Source: Corbicula japonica (lineage: Eukaryota; Mollusca; Bivalvia; Venerida; Cyrenidae). From it: a stretch of 64,000 nucleotides of DNA. The stretch is from positions 2,344,303-2,408,302 of the forward strand of contig JAZAYU010000061.1 in assembly GCA_038501625.1 (NCBI GenBank), read 5' to 3'. Numbering within the stretch: the first letter of the stretch is position 1; each line of letters starts with the position of its first letter. Shown piece after piece: positions 27,601 to 35,251 of the stretch. The notes under the pieces are model-generated. The model saw only the letters and a list, made by a program, of their open reading frames with translations. It had not been told where the DNA came from and made no database searches. Both the position numbers and the translations under genes were made by a program.

Positions 27601-30600
27601 GACTTTTTTTTATTAAAATTACTTAAATTTGAATGTAAAATAACATATCACACATAATAAGGAACAGATAAATAGATTTTAGTTTTGTTTATAAATGTGA
27701 ATCTTATAATTATGAAAAACGTATTTTAATGGTCTTGGCTTTATTAATACCTTAAACATAATAAACAAGGTATTATCAATTACCGAATTTCAGTAAAGAC
27801 CTTAAGACTTATTGTTAGCAATAAAAAAGTAATAAAGAATTATAGTTGTTTTTTTTTATAAAATTGAAGTGAATATCTTAGTAATATGTTACAATTTTAG
27901 ATTATACCACAACTTTCTACTCTATGAAAGCTATATGGTTTAATAGCAATTTGATAAAAATCATCTCCTGAAAACCGCAACGCATACATGTTCTTAGATT
28001 TGACTTGAGTGCCATTGCTTTAATAGCGAACTCGAAGTTTTTTCGCGCAACATATTACACGTATTTGCCAGATTTAAGACAAGTAAGCACAACGTACAAT
28101 CCTCGGTCGAGATAAATAATGAATTTTATATAAGAAGCGTATTGTAAAACGGCTTGGTTTTGTTTATTCTTATAACATAATGTATTGGATGATATATCAA
28201 CTGCTGCAAGAATAAAATATATTTAGCAAAGATTTTAAATAGCGAACTCATTGTGTATATCGTGTAGCATATTATATGCAGCTGCCCGAAGGCAGTTCCG
28301 CTTACTTTCACTATCATTTTGGATAGGTTGATAAAGAATGACTGTATTGTTTTTGACAAATAAACCTAACCAATGACAAGTACTAGAGTGTGCCTCATTT
28401 CGACATCTTTCAACGTAACAGAATAGCAAAGATCTTAACGTCAGAGCAATAATCATTTCAAACAGAGTATCTACTTGTTTTAAAATCCCACTAGATACCT
28501 CTTTACCCTGCTAGATGCCTCTCTGGTATAAATAGCTACCAATGGAAATAGTTTTTTTCATTTTCCCGCTGCATAATAATAAAATACGAGTATTATTTAC
28601 CACACTTCATTGGTTAATAAATTGGGTCAAAAGTGAGCTTAGACAGCTACGCCGAAAAATATCACTATAAGAGGAGTTTAAAATCCAGCTCAATAACTTT
28701 CATTTGGCCTAAAAAATTTGTTTAATCAGTATAGCAGGCTATTTGCTAACACATTTCTGAAAATTTGCTGAAATAACCCGGTCACTAAATGTTAATTTTA
28801 TTTACTGAGGAGATAGTATAGAACAAAACTGTAATGTAACAAATTATCTGACAACATTTCAGAAAGTAACTACCAATTAACACTTTACTCAAGTAGTTAC
28901 AACTTTATTGTATGGATGAACAGTGTAGATCCAGATCAGCTGGCTTATCTGTGCCACCTGATGTGGATCTGCACTGTTCCCCTTTTGACTGATGAAGTTA
29001 ATTTTGACCAAAAATCAAACAGTGCAGATACTGATCACTAGTCACTTTTTGGTAAGAAATAACCTAACAAATCAAATAGCGAACAGTGCAGATCCTAATC
29101 AGACGGCACAGACAATCAATGTTTGTCAATGGAGGAAAGGAAAAAAAAGACAGATACCTTGTCCTACAATAAGCACCTGAGCACCGCTGGACTTGATGGA
29201 GTGCGCCAGGGAGTGTGACCTCAGGTTGAAGTTGATCAGCGCTATCTGGTAACCCATCTTCATAAACGCTGAAATGTTAACTCGCAGTCATCAGATCTTT
29301 AGCAACGAACACAGAACGCATTAACCCTTTCCTCCATAAATACACATTTACACGTGTGAGACCAGTGTAGATCCAGATCAGCCGGCACATCCGTGCCATC
29401 TAATCAGGATCTGCACTGGTTGCATTTTGGTTAGAAACAAGAGGTGTTTGTCAAACACAAATGCCCCCCCTGACGTGCAAGTGATATCTATTAGCATTGA
29501 ATTTAAATTTTTGGAAATTTAGAGACTTTTGTAAGCTTTAGCAATGAAGGGTACCAGTCATGAAAGCAATTTACAAGACGGTGGAACTCCTATATATCAA
29601 TAACCAGGTCATCCAATGAGAGGATTACATTTACCTCGACAAACATAAGCGCGTGTAGATTAACCTAGTCTAACACAAAGGATTTTATTGTAATTTAAAT
29701 CAAATATTCGCTATTGGCGGAGATATAGTAGCTCTAGTGTTATGTCAATTCCGGTAATGTGCAGGCTTTAGTGACCATCCATACGAAACCAAAGCATTTA
29801 ATAAACACAAGTGAGTGATAATCAGTGCCTATTTATGACACGGCATATATTGAAATAGTTTAAAATTAATGTTATGGATCATTAATATATATCTTTACTT
29901 GAAATTGTCATGGGGAAAAATAATCACAACTTTACACTGAGAAGTATTTTATTTTATTATACAAATAAACATAAAAACGTTGTCTAGTTATTGATCGAAC
30001 AAGGTTTTTGACCTTGACCTTTGACCTACTGATCCTAAAATCAATAGGGTTCTTCTATTGGTCATGACCAACCTCCACACCAAATATGAGGACTGTATCA
30101 CAAAGCGTTGTCTAGTTATTGATCGGACAAGGTTTTTGTGGTCAAGGCCACTGTGACCTTGACCTTTGACCTACTGACCCCAAAATCAATAGGGGTCTTC
30201 TACTGGTCATGACCAACCTCCACACCAAATATGAGGACTGTATCACAAAGCGTTGTCTAGTTATTGATCGGACAAGGTTTTTGTGGTCAAGGCCACTGTG
30301 ACCTTGACCTTTGACCTACTGACCCCAAAATCAATAGGGGTCTTCTACTGGTCATGACCAACCTCCACACCAAATATGAGGACTGTATCACAAAGCGTTG
30401 TCTAGTTATTGATCGGACAAGGTTTTTGTGGTCAAGGCCACTTTGACCTTGACCTTTGACCTACTGACCCCAAAATCAATAGGGGTCTTCTACTGGTCAT
30501 GACCAACCTCCACACCAAATATAAGGACTGTATCACAAAGCGTTGTCTAGTTATTGATCGGACAAGATGTGGTCTACGGACCGACCGACCAACATACCGA

Positions 30601-31943
30601 CCGACATACTGACCGACATACCGACCGACCGACATGTGCAAAGCAATATACCCCCGCTTCTTCGAAGGGGGGCATAATAACCTAATGAATAAAAAAGCAA
30701 ACAATTTAGACCCTGATCAGCTGGCATGCATATGCCAGCTGATCTGGATCTAAACTGTTCAACCATGCAATAAAGGTGTATCAATGGAGGAAAGGGTTAA
30801 CTCGCAGTCATCAGATATTTAGCAACAAACACAGAATGCATTAATGTAACTATCATCATATACAAGAATCTCAGCCTATGCAGTCTGTAGTATGAACATT
30901 TCCAGCTTTTTTTTAAACATACAATGTAGTGTACAGCAAAACTTTTTCAACCAATTAAAATTCTTATTTTCATCTAAAATACCTGGTATAGTTATTCAAT
31001 TCTTTGTCAAAAACTTCTTTAACCCTTTACTTAATATATATACCTTTAACCCTTTCCTCCATACACATGTACAACCAGTGTAGATCCAGATCAGCCGGCA
31101 CATTGTGCTGTCTGATCAGGATCTGCACTGGTGGCATTTTGGTCAGAAATAACCTAATGAATCAAAAAGCAAACAGTTTAGATCCTGATCAGACGGCATG
31201 GATGTGCCAGGTGATCTGGATCTAAACTGTTCGCCCACGCAATAAAGGTGTATCTTTGGAGGAAAGGAGCGAACTGTGAAGATCCAGATTTGCCAGAACA
31301 TCTGTTCCAGCTGATATGGATCTACACTGTTCACTTTTAGATTCATCTGGTTATATCTTAACAAAATGCAAGCTGTGTAAATCCAGATCAGATGGCAAGA
31401 ATTTGTGGAATGATCTGGATCTACACTGGTTGCACACGTGTTCAAACACGTATATATATAGAGTAAAGGGTAAATTATGTAAATTCAGATTTTGTAGTTT
31501 AACAAACAGAAATTTTGCATTTTACATTAAGAGTGTAAAAACATTGACATTATAAAAATTGTTTTCTGTTTAAATTTAAAAATACCTAGGTAAGTCCAAA
31601 CAAAAGCAGGTTCATTATATATCATGACAGCCACTATAGCTCCAGGCCTTATCCCTATTTCTGCTGCCGCTCTCCCGGCTTTATTCGCCAACTTATCCAT
31701 CATGTCGTAACTAAACTTCTCATCATTGAAGATTATAAACGTCTTGTCGGGGGTCGCTCTAGCAAAATCTTCGAAAATGTCGATCAAGAACTTCCCTTTA
31801 GAAAGTGAATCCACCAGTGCTGCAGAAACACGCTGCGCATTACGATGATAATACCAGTCCAGGTACCAGCCCGGCCACAAGATCCTTAGCAGCAGATAGA
31901 GGGCGCCGGACACACCAAGCGCTCCGAGAACTATCGGTAACAT
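9093..31943 (-). CDS. SLC27A2: SLC27A/FATP2-like very-long-chain acyl-CoA synthetase (fatty acid transport protein), complete gene
   Basis: Ten coding exon positions, all with GT-AG borders and matching phases, join to 624 codons (625 with the second exon 4); human FATP2 has 620 residues. Residues about 4-21 form one membrane segment. The AMP-binding signature YTSGTTG-LPKPA is split between exons 3 and 4 (about residues 222-233), YHSAAL follows, and FYGATE lies in exon 6. The family signature [19 protein letters not shown] spans exons 8 and 9 (about 479-497). The order, the FNTGDL and [10 protein letters not shown] motifs and the C-terminal EGFD segment match SLC27A2-type proteins better than FATP1/4. 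The enzyme activates long and very long fatty acids to CoA esters at ER or peroxisome membranes and drives uptake. The start codon is the first ATG before the membrane segment. Oddities are a duplicated exon 4, a minisatellite made from the exon 9 donor region, and introns loaded with transposons. Confidence 0.93.
9563..10815. repeat. 43-bp minisatellite derived from the exon 9 donor region
   Basis: On the minus strand each unit is the last 34 bp of exon 9 (encoding [11 protein letters not shown] plus a G) followed by the first 9 bp of the intron (GTAAGTGTT). About 25-30 units are visible, most exactly 43 bp apart. Some are shortened (near 9840, 10345 and 10460), and those toward 9563-9690 are decayed. 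The array's 5' edge is the real exon, so the exon tail is itself the first unit. Most units keep a usable GTAAGT or GTTAGT donor. Confidence 0.95.
10782..10879 (-). CDS. SLC27A2: SLC27A exon 9
   Basis: It follows a TTTGTTTGCAG acceptor (phase 2 in, phase 1 out, 98 bp) and encodes [11 protein letters not shown], the conserved family signature, then a variable turn and [12 protein letters not shown]. The donor chosen is the first GTAAGT, which gives the family-length product. Reading past it gives PGKCS and a stop, so use of any later copy of the donor would truncate the protein. Confidence 0.93.
10880..11738. other. Intron 8, no repeat recognised
   Basis: AT-rich sequence without an identifiable element. 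A weak match to the 36800-36950 type of pearl-like leader is seen around 11330-11420. Confidence 0.4.
11739..11940 (-). CDS. SLC27A2: SLC27A exon 8
   Basis: 202 bp, phase 1 to phase 2, acceptor GACTTTTAG. It encodes DEVGLMV, the FQGY segment, a lysine-rich loop, and [20 protein letters not shown] ending in GDTF plus the split arginine codon. Confidence 0.93.
11964..12144. mobile_element. 181-bp TA-flanked MITE
   Basis: Terminal inverted repeats begin CCGTCATTGTTCGAATATAA and match at the other end with a few changes. The element is flanked by TA on both sides, which fits a Tc1/mariner-type non-autonomous element. It sits 24 bp from the exon 8 acceptor. Confidence 0.8.
12163..12377. mobile_element. 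Palindromic MITE family P copy
   Basis: Starts 19 bp after the preceding MITE and keeps both arms. A roughly 25-bp central deletion (about 12290) distinguishes it from full copies. Confidence 0.8.
12388..12480. mobile_element. Pearl-like element, 5' leader fragment
   Basis: It begins AACAAGTGCTGTTTGAGGAG, the same leader as the element at 12816, and is cut off by the MITE at 12481. Confidence 0.6.
12481..12660. mobile_element. MITE with 32-bp inverted ends around a (CAT)n core
   Basis: ATCATATACCCTATGAATTT at the left is repeated as the exact complement at the right end (about 12629-12660). A run of about 15 CAT/ATC units (about 12586-12630) fills the right half. Confidence 0.85.
12668..12803. 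repeat. Near-perfect foldback hairpin, about 60-bp arms
   Basis: The left arm from AATACTAATGTTGAGG to TGATATCAACC is mirrored almost base for base on the right, around a short CGTACTTCGTCC loop. A transcript of either strand would give a long double-stranded stem. Confidence 0.9.
12816..14622. mobile_element. Pearl-like (Helentron-associated) element with diverged core repeats
   Basis: The leader is ACAAGAGCTGTTTGAGGAG. Core units containing TTTCAAGTTGATATC and AAGTTATGGACCAA-type segments recur near 14030, 14180, 14340 and 14500. The end reads CGCCGGGGTGATTAGGATGG followed by a hairpin TTCTTCAAAAAGTCAAGC. A second element (about 13445-13900) is nested inside. No coding sequence. Confidence 0.65.
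13445..13900. repeat. Dispersed foldback repeat, copy 1 of 2 in the window
   Basis: An inverted repeat (13449-13594; arms with TTGTTTTTACCAGTG and its complement) is followed by about 300 bp that also occur at 42290-42575. Both copies carry a TGACGTCATGACRTCA segment with overlapping cAMP-response-type palindromes. Confidence 0.75.
14700..14818. mobile_element. Palindromic MITE family P, partial copy
   Basis: Only the central TTTTTGATTCATCTGGTTAT segment and the right arm (CAGATCTGGATCGGACTGTT) remain. It sits between two pearl-like elements. Confidence 0.55.
14821..16677. mobile_element. Pearl-like element with two kinds of core repeat
   Basis: It begins CAAGAGCTGTCAGAGGAGAC and ends with the hairpin TATTCTTCGAATAGTCGAGC after GCCGACACCGGGGCGAG. 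Units of about 145-160 bp containing GTGACCTTGACCTTGGA (about 15540, 15690, 15835, 15985) give way to units containing GGGTCTTGTTGGT (about 16180, 16345, 16510). A different leader (AAATGTGTCCATAGGACAC, about 15235) marks a second family nested at its front. Confidence 0.75.
16695..16839. mobile_element. Palindromic MITE family Q copy
   Basis: Family Q is a 125-148 bp palindrome. It starts CCAAGATTATAAAACTGAG or close to it, has CTCAAATCTCAAGCATCTG and CAGCCAATCAGATGC arms, and ends in the complement of the start. This copy is nearly perfect: GAAATGGCGACCAGTCGCCA lies at the axis. Confidence 0.85.
16886..16979 (-). CDS. SLC27A2: SLC27A exon 7
   Basis: 94 bp, acceptor ATGTTTCAG, phase 0 to phase 1. 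It encodes [12 protein letters not shown] through GFCVPTAP. The C-terminal edge of the exon sits only about 45 bp from the family Q MITE. Confidence 0.88.
17049..17192. mobile_element. Palindromic MITE family Q, decayed copy
   Basis: Ends and CTCAAGCTTTTGATTGG arm are recognisable; the axis has diverged. Confidence 0.6.
17359..17530. mobile_element. Palindromic MITE family P, internally deleted copy
   Basis: Both ends are intact and about 65 bp of the centre is missing. Confidence 0.8.
17643..17834 (-). CDS. SLC27A2: SLC27A exon 6
   Basis: 192 bp in phase 0 on both sides, acceptor TTTTTTAG, donor GTAGGT. It encodes [14 protein letters not shown] and [11 protein letters not shown], the second AMP-binding motif, and ends at GRSSPYL. 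Confidence 0.93.
18214..18433. mobile_element. Palindromic MITE family P copy
   Basis: Full ends; a poly-T tract (about 18320) replaces part of the centre. It lies about 65 bp from exon 5. Confidence 0.8.
18499..18623 (-). CDS. SLC27A2: SLC27A exon 5
   Basis: 125 bp, acceptor TTTCTTGCAG, phase 1 to 0. It encodes [19 protein letters not shown] and [10 protein letters not shown], conserved in the family. The shared leading GT pairs with the final G of either exon 4 version. Confidence 0.93.
18848..20238 (+). mobile_element. Decayed mariner-family transposon
   Basis: The ends CGAGGGTTGATCAAAAATAA and its complement are flanked by TA duplications. From the ATG at 19232 a mariner-type N-terminal helix-turn-helix region is readable ([15 protein letters not shown], then after one base shift in a T-run [11 protein letters not shown]). 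The linker [11 protein letters not shown] follows. After about 256 unrelated AT-rich bases, HPRWVPRLL and then [17 protein letters not shown] appear, matching the region of the first catalytic aspartate. The C-terminal half with the other catalytic residues is absent. At least two frameshifts or stops make it inactive. Confidence 0.88.
20343..20583. mobile_element. Palindromic MITE family P, full-length copy
   Basis: Complete ends and both double arms; few mismatches between halves. Confidence 0.85.
20742..20865. mobile_element. Palindromic MITE family Q, shortened copy
   Basis: The axis is lost: GCATCTGATTGAAAACTAG replaces the usual GGCTGAAATGG segment. Confidence 0.7.
20920..21162. mobile_element. 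Palindromic MITE family P, full-length copy
   Basis: One of the best-preserved copies, suggesting a recent insertion in intron 4. Confidence 0.85.
21163..22960. other. Intron 4 interior, nothing recognised
   Basis: AT-rich sequence. Two overlapping short plus-strand frames (21525-21752) have no recognisable domain or splice context and were not called as genes. Confidence 0.5.
23064..23222 (-). CDS. SLC27A2: SLC27A exon 4B (alternative)
   Basis: 159 bp, acceptor CTCATACACAG, donor GTACAA, phase 1 in and out. It encodes [37 protein letters not shown] and ends VVTKG. It is a homologue of exon 4A, one codon longer, with the same borders. Joining either version to exons 3 and 5 keeps the frame; including both would repeat the LPKPA-to-YHSAA segment, so mutually exclusive use is inferred. 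Confidence 0.9.
23310..23635. repeat. 43-bp minisatellite between the two exon 4 versions
   Basis: The unit contains GGCAGCAGGTGGGCCAGCTA and GCAGGCAGGCTGGAATGCAG. About seven copies are present, the last two degraded. It is GC-rich against an AT-rich intron. It shares its period with the intron 9 array but not its sequence. Confidence 0.9.
23908..24149. mobile_element. Palindromic MITE family P, full-length copy
   Basis: Complete; arms slightly diverged (CATCTGCTCTGGATCTGC). Confidence 0.85.
24305..24460 (-). CDS. SLC27A2: SLC27A exon 4A
   Basis: 156 bp, acceptor GTCTGGCCAG, donor GTAAAA, phase 1 in and out. It encodes [38 protein letters not shown] and ends VIVNG. The IRNQR segment is closer to the INHQR of vertebrate FATP2 than exon 4B's ICPHIR, so 4A may be the ancestral form. 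It lies upstream of 4B in the direction of transcription. Confidence 0.9.
24748..24984. mobile_element. Palindromic MITE family P copy
   Basis: Full ends (TTAACCCTTTTCTG); a 6-bp deletion at the axis (TTAGGTTCTGAC). Confidence 0.85.
25080..25461. mobile_element. Palindromic MITE family P with family Q nested inside
   Basis: A diverged P copy is interrupted within its right arm (TCTACACTGG then ACTGGTTGCAC) by a family Q palindrome at about 25268-25413. The repeated ACTGG at the two junctions may be the target duplication. Confidence 0.75.
25268..25413. mobile_element. Palindromic MITE family Q, nested copy
   Basis: Nearly perfect palindrome. It has the same axis as the 16695 copy, so it is a close relative and younger than its P host. 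Confidence 0.85.
25531..25746 (-). CDS. SLC27A2: SLC27A exon 3
   Basis: 216 bp, phase 1 in and out. It encodes [18 protein letters not shown], a variable loop and FIYTSGTTG, the start of the ATP/AMP-binding signature. The acceptor TCCATGAAG has a poor pyrimidine tract but gives the only in-phase join. Confidence 0.9.
25768..25870. mobile_element. Palindromic MITE family Q, short copy next to exon 3
   Basis: 103 bp, axis deleted. It lies 21 bp upstream of the exon 3 acceptor, so it occupies the region where the branch point would be expected. Confidence 0.75.
26128..27262. mobile_element. Pearl-like element, GAGGGCCATGATGGCCC family
   Basis: The start reads AACAAGAGGGCCATGATGGC and the end is a hairpin with CTCACC and GGTGAGCTAAAAAA. 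A direct duplication of about 66 bp (CCGAGTACAACTGCTTTTAA) lies near the start. Several diverged core units contain TGACCTAGTTTTTGACCCC and CCTCTAGAGTGTTAAC. Confidence 0.75.
27263..28876. other. Intron 2 interior, AT-rich, nothing recognised
   Basis: No repeat family or exon was identified. Short minus-strand frames at 28126-28456 lack any signature. Confidence 0.5.
28877..29140. mobile_element. Palindromic MITE family P, rearranged copy
   Basis: It contains three CAGTGTAGATC/CAGTGCAGAT-type arms rather than two pairs and ends 18 bp before exon 2. An internal duplication is likely. Confidence 0.65.
29158..29268 (-). CDS. SLC27A2: SLC27A exon 2
   Basis: 111 bp, acceptor ACATTTCAG, donor GTATCTG, phase 1 in and out. 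It encodes [17 protein letters not shown] and GAQVLIVGQ, matching the LVKLGC...LNYNIR segment of the family. Confidence 0.9.
29321..30801. mobile_element. Palindromic MITE family P split by a pearl-like element
   Basis: The left half (29321-29437) and right half (about 30674-30801) are complementary parts of one P copy, separated by the element at 29438-30673. The whole is flanked by a direct repeat of about 45 bp (29278-29320 and 30800-30842, containing CTCGCAGTCATCAGAT). Confidence 0.85.
29438..30673. mobile_element. Pearl-like element with 145-bp core repeats bearing DR1 motifs
   Basis: It starts AAGAGGTGTTTGTCAAACAC and ends CTTCGAAGGGGGGCATAA, which pairs with the early ATGCCCCCC. Four core units of about 145 bp span 30000-30560. 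Each has TGACCTTGACCTTTGACCT, so each includes a perfect TGACCT-N-TGACCT direct repeat. A (GACC/CGAC)n tract (about 30575-30640) precedes the end. This order of leader, cores, tetranucleotide tract and terminal hairpin is that of pearl elements. Confidence 0.8.
31018..31472. mobile_element. Two family P MITEs, one inside the other
   Basis: The outer copy begins at TTAACCCTTTACTTAATATA, is interrupted after about 28 bp by a complete inner copy (about 31046-31265), then resumes at GCGAACTGTGAAGATCC and ends near 31472. Confidence 0.75.
31586..31943 (-). CDS. SLC27A2: SLC27A exon 1
   Basis: It starts at the ATG and encodes a hydrophobic membrane anchor ([15 protein letters not shown], about residues 7-21). 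[11 protein letters not shown] segment, [18 protein letters not shown] and the conserved FVWTYLG follow. Donor GTATTT in phase 1. Upstream of the ATG no further coding frame continues. The promoter is not identified. Confidence 0.92.
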
Positions 31944-32322
31944 TGTACTACACCTTTAATATTGTCCAGTTATTCCTTGCAACTAAAGTAATTGAGCATT
32001 CACTTTTACTGATAAAACTATTTGATTTGATTAATTTTGATTAATCATCTTAAATAAAAATCTAGTATGTAAGTACTGTGCATATCCAAAATCTCACAAG
32101 TCTATATTGGCTGCATGCATTTATCAGTATGAAGTATTCATTAAGTAGCACATATGTAAGAGTTTAAGAAATGTTTGACCCAATTTAAAGTGAACAAAAT
32201 TTAGGATGAAGAAAGATAATCAAGATTTACATGTCTTTATCATTTGTGATTATGCATACAGTATTTGAATAAAAGTTAACATCAGTTAACGCCAGAGCTC
32301 AATTCATCAGAACTATCTTTAG

Positions 32323-32467
32323 GGCCCAAGATCATAAAATTGAGAATGGAGACAAGTCTCAAATCTCAAGCATCATATTGGCTAAAATGGAGACAACCCC
32401 TCAATTTCATCCAATCAAATGCTTTCGATTTGAGACTGGCTTCCAGTTTTAGTTTTAGGATCTTGAA
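32323..32467. mobile_element. Palindromic MITE family Q copy
   Basis: Full length, with mismatches around the axis (GGAGACAACCCC). Confidence 0.75.
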
Positions 32468-32524
32468 TCCAGCCGTTGGTACCACCTAAAATTAGCTAAA
32501 AATTATGTATTTGTGTTTGAATTA

Positions 32525-32866
32525 CAGTAAAACCCCTCATCTTCTTCTTCTTCTTGGCGTTCGCTCTACACAACCACTCCAGCATCCGCGATGAAAGTTG
32601 TGGTCCTCCGTAGGTCGTCAACATCTCCATACAGTTTCTGCTGGATTGTTGCACCTTGTGGCCACGTTGCTTCTCGCTCCTGGTCGTATTGTTAAAACCC
32701 CTCATTAAGATTCCCCTGAAATTAAGACCACCTCAGTAATAGGACCACAATTTCATTGTCCCTTTTTGCAGTTTTGCACAATCTGCCACCCCTAAATAAA
32801 GACCACCGTACTATACAAACTGCTTGTGCCCAGTCACATAGGTGGTCTTCATAGCTACGTTTCACT
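32525..32866. mobile_element. TA-flanked MITE containing a retroposon
   Basis: The ends CAGTAAAACCCCTCATTAAG (interrupted) and GCTACGTTTCACTG are inverted and flanked by TA. Internal GGTGGTCTT and AAGACCACC segments are also inverted. It was later entered by the element at 32541. Confidence 0.6.
32541..32692. mobile_element. Short retroposon with a 13-bp target duplication
   Basis: TAAAACCCCTCAT occurs directly on both sides (32528-32540 and 32693-32705). The insert starts with a (CTT)n run and continues GGCGTTCGCTCTACACAACC. A perfect duplication of this length fits LINE-mediated insertion of a SINE. No tRNA-like head is visible. Confidence 0.8.
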
Positions 32867-33075
32867 GTATAAATGTATATCTAATTGATAACATCCATCA
32901 AGGAGCATAGACTAGATAAGTGATAAATGTTAAATTCAGATGAGAATAAGCAGTAAAATGTTTAAAACAGATAAGCTATTCAAAAAAAATGGTGAAATAA
33001 TCTCTAATTTTGCAAAAAAAATGTGCTACTATTTCATCTCACAGTAAACTGTTTTAAATAGAGTTAACCCCCTAA

Positions 33076-33317
33076 TTAACCCATTCCTGGATATATACGC
33101 ATTTTTACGCATGTGCGACCAGTGTAGATCCAGATCAGCCGGCACATCTGTGCCGTCTGATCAGGATCTGCACTGGTCGCATTTTGGTCAGAAATAACCT
33201 AATGAATCAAAAAGCGAACAGTTTAGATCCTGATCAGACGGCACGGATGTGCCGGCTGATCTGGATCTAAACTGTTCGCCCTAGCAATAAAGGTGTATCT
33301 GTACGGGAAAGGGTTAA
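33076..33317. mobile_element. Palindromic MITE family P, full-length copy
   Basis: Very well preserved; the two hairpin arms match almost completely. Confidence 0.85.
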
Positions 33318-33419
33318 GACCACCTTTAGGACAAATTAGGACAACCCCATATCTAGACCACTATTTGAATGTCCCGTTTCATAGCTGTGGACTAGTTTTA
33401 ATCCTGAAATAAAGACCAC

Positions 33420-33709
33420 ATTTTTTTTTTTTTGGCGTTCACCTTTTCGGCGTGTAAGCGTGGTGCTGCGCTTTTGGATAGGAGACCGCCATATTGCAGG
33501 CTCAGCACCTCCGACTTCAGATCTCCTTGCGGGTCCTCCTATACCGACACCCGCCGAATCGGTCGTAATGCTAACCCTTACACCCTGAGCGCCAAGGTGG
33601 GAAGCCATTACTACCATTTTTAAAGTCTTTGGTATGACCCGGCTGGGGATCGAACCCACGACCTCCCAGTCCGGAAGCGGACACTCTACCTACTGAGCTA
33701 ACCGGGCTG
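33420..33709 (-). mobile_element. tRNA-derived SINE
   Basis: Read on the minus strand, the head is tRNA-like: GGTTAGCTCAGTAGGTAGAG resembles a D-arm/A-box and GTGGGTTCGATCCCC a T-arm/B-box. The tail is a T/A run at 33421-33433. AAAGACCAC flanks both sides as a target duplication. The anticodon stem is not canonical, so it is not a working tRNA gene. Confidence 0.85.
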
Positions 33710-33734
33710 GTCTTAAAGACCACTTGAAGATTGT

Positions 33735-34605
33735 TTGCCTGAACCGGTAGTATTGTTTACATGGATCACACAGGATTGTTAACCTGGATCACACAGGATT
33801 GTTTTGCCTGGATCACACAGGATTGTTAACCTGGATTACCTAGAACTGTTTACCTGGATCACAAAGTATTGTTTACATGAATCACACAGGATTGTTTACC
33901 TGGATCAAACAGATATATTTGCCTAGATCACACAGGGTTGTTTGCCTGGATTGCACTGGACTGTTTACCTGGATCACATAGTATTGTTTACATGAATCAC
34001 ACAGGATTGTTAACCTGGATCAAACAGGTATGTTTGCCTAGATCACACAGGGTTGTTTGCCTGGATTGCACAGGACTGTTTACCTGATAACATTGTATTG
34101 TTTACTTGGATCACACAGGATTGTTTACCTGGATCACATTTTATTTTTTACATGGATCACACAGGATAGTTGACCTGGATCACAGGATTGTTTACCTAGG
34201 TCACACAGGATTGTGTGCCTGGATCACATAGTATTTTTTACCTGGATCACACAGGATTGTTTTCCTGCATCACATTTTTTACATGGATCACACAGGATTT
34301 TTGACCTGGATCACACAGGATTGTTGACCTGGATCACACAGGATTGTTGACCTGGATCACAGGATTGTTTACTTAGGTCACACAGGATTGTTTGCCTGGA
34401 TCACATTTTATTTTTTACCTGGATCACACAGGATTGTTTACCTGGATCACATTTTTTTACATGGATCACACAGGATTGTTGACCTGGATCACACAGGATT
34501 GTTTACCTGGATCAAAGGATTGTTTACCTAGATCACACAGGATTATGTGCCTGGATCACATAGTATTTTTTACCTGGATCACACAGGATTTTTGACTTGG
34601 ACCTA
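33735..34605. repeat. 23-bp satellite array
   Basis: About 37 copies of a unit containing TGTTTACCTGGATCACACAG, with frequent substitutions (GTTGACC, GTTTGCC) and some shortened units. A plus-strand frame through part of it (34392-34595) is a by-product. Confidence 0.93.
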
Positions 34606-34609
34606 CAAG

Positions 34610-35080
34610 TGATTAAAGGCTGTAACTTTAATCAAAGTAAAGAGAATGCAACAGTTATCATTATTACCTGATACCTTATATAAATGTAATTTGGTAGTTT
34701 TGACTGTTTTCTTAAATTCTAAAAAAAGTCCATGTTTGCGAACTGTTGACCAGTCAATAGTTTCAACTGTTTCCCTCGCGTGCTCTGACGTCATGACGTT
34801 AAGTGGAACAGTAAAGAAAAAAAAATGACTCCAATGATTATTTCTCCAAAAATAAAATGTGGTGAAGTATTTAAACAAATTAAAATTCTGTCAGCAAAAT
34901 GACAGTTTCCTTAAGTTTTTTTATGAAATAACAGAGAAAAATAAAAAATGTTGGCAGTGTGACATAGTTAGATTGTTACATTGAGAAAGTTTAATGAAAA
35001 ACATATTTGCAAAATTATTTCCTTGTTCCTTTTTTTCATCTGTAAGTACTGTTGAAAACAGTAATTGATCAGGTAATAAA
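34610..35080. other. AT-rich spacer, nothing recognised
   Basis: No repeat family or exon seen. It holds one TGACGTCATGACGT palindromic motif at about 34787-34800. Confidence 0.4.
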
Positions 35081-35082
35081 AT

Positions 35083-35251
35083 AGTTATTTCATATTTGAT
35101 TTGGGAACAGTCAAACAGTTGTCCCTCGGTGTCGGGGACAGTGTTTTGAACTGTTGCCCTCGGCTTACGGCCTCGGGCAACAGTTCAAAACACTATCCCC
35201 TCCACCTCGTGCCAACATTTTGACTGTTCCCAAATCACATATGAAATAACT
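35083..35251. repeat. Foldback element
   Basis: AGTTATTTCATATTTGATTT at the left returns as its complement at the right. GTTTTGAACTGTTGCCC and GGGCAACAGTTCAAAAC form the inner arms around CTCGGCTTACGGCC. Confidence 0.85.

Noticed and set aside
30001..30560. CRISPR-like regular repeats
   Set aside because: Units of about 145 bp without distinct spacers, in a eukaryotic pearl-like element.
33645..33709. Possible tRNA gene
   Set aside because: A- and B-box-like segments are present but the anticodon stem is not canonical and the segment is the head of a SINE with tail and target duplication.
33735..34605. CRISPR-like short repeats
   Set aside because: Head-to-tail 23-bp units with no spacers; a simple satellite.
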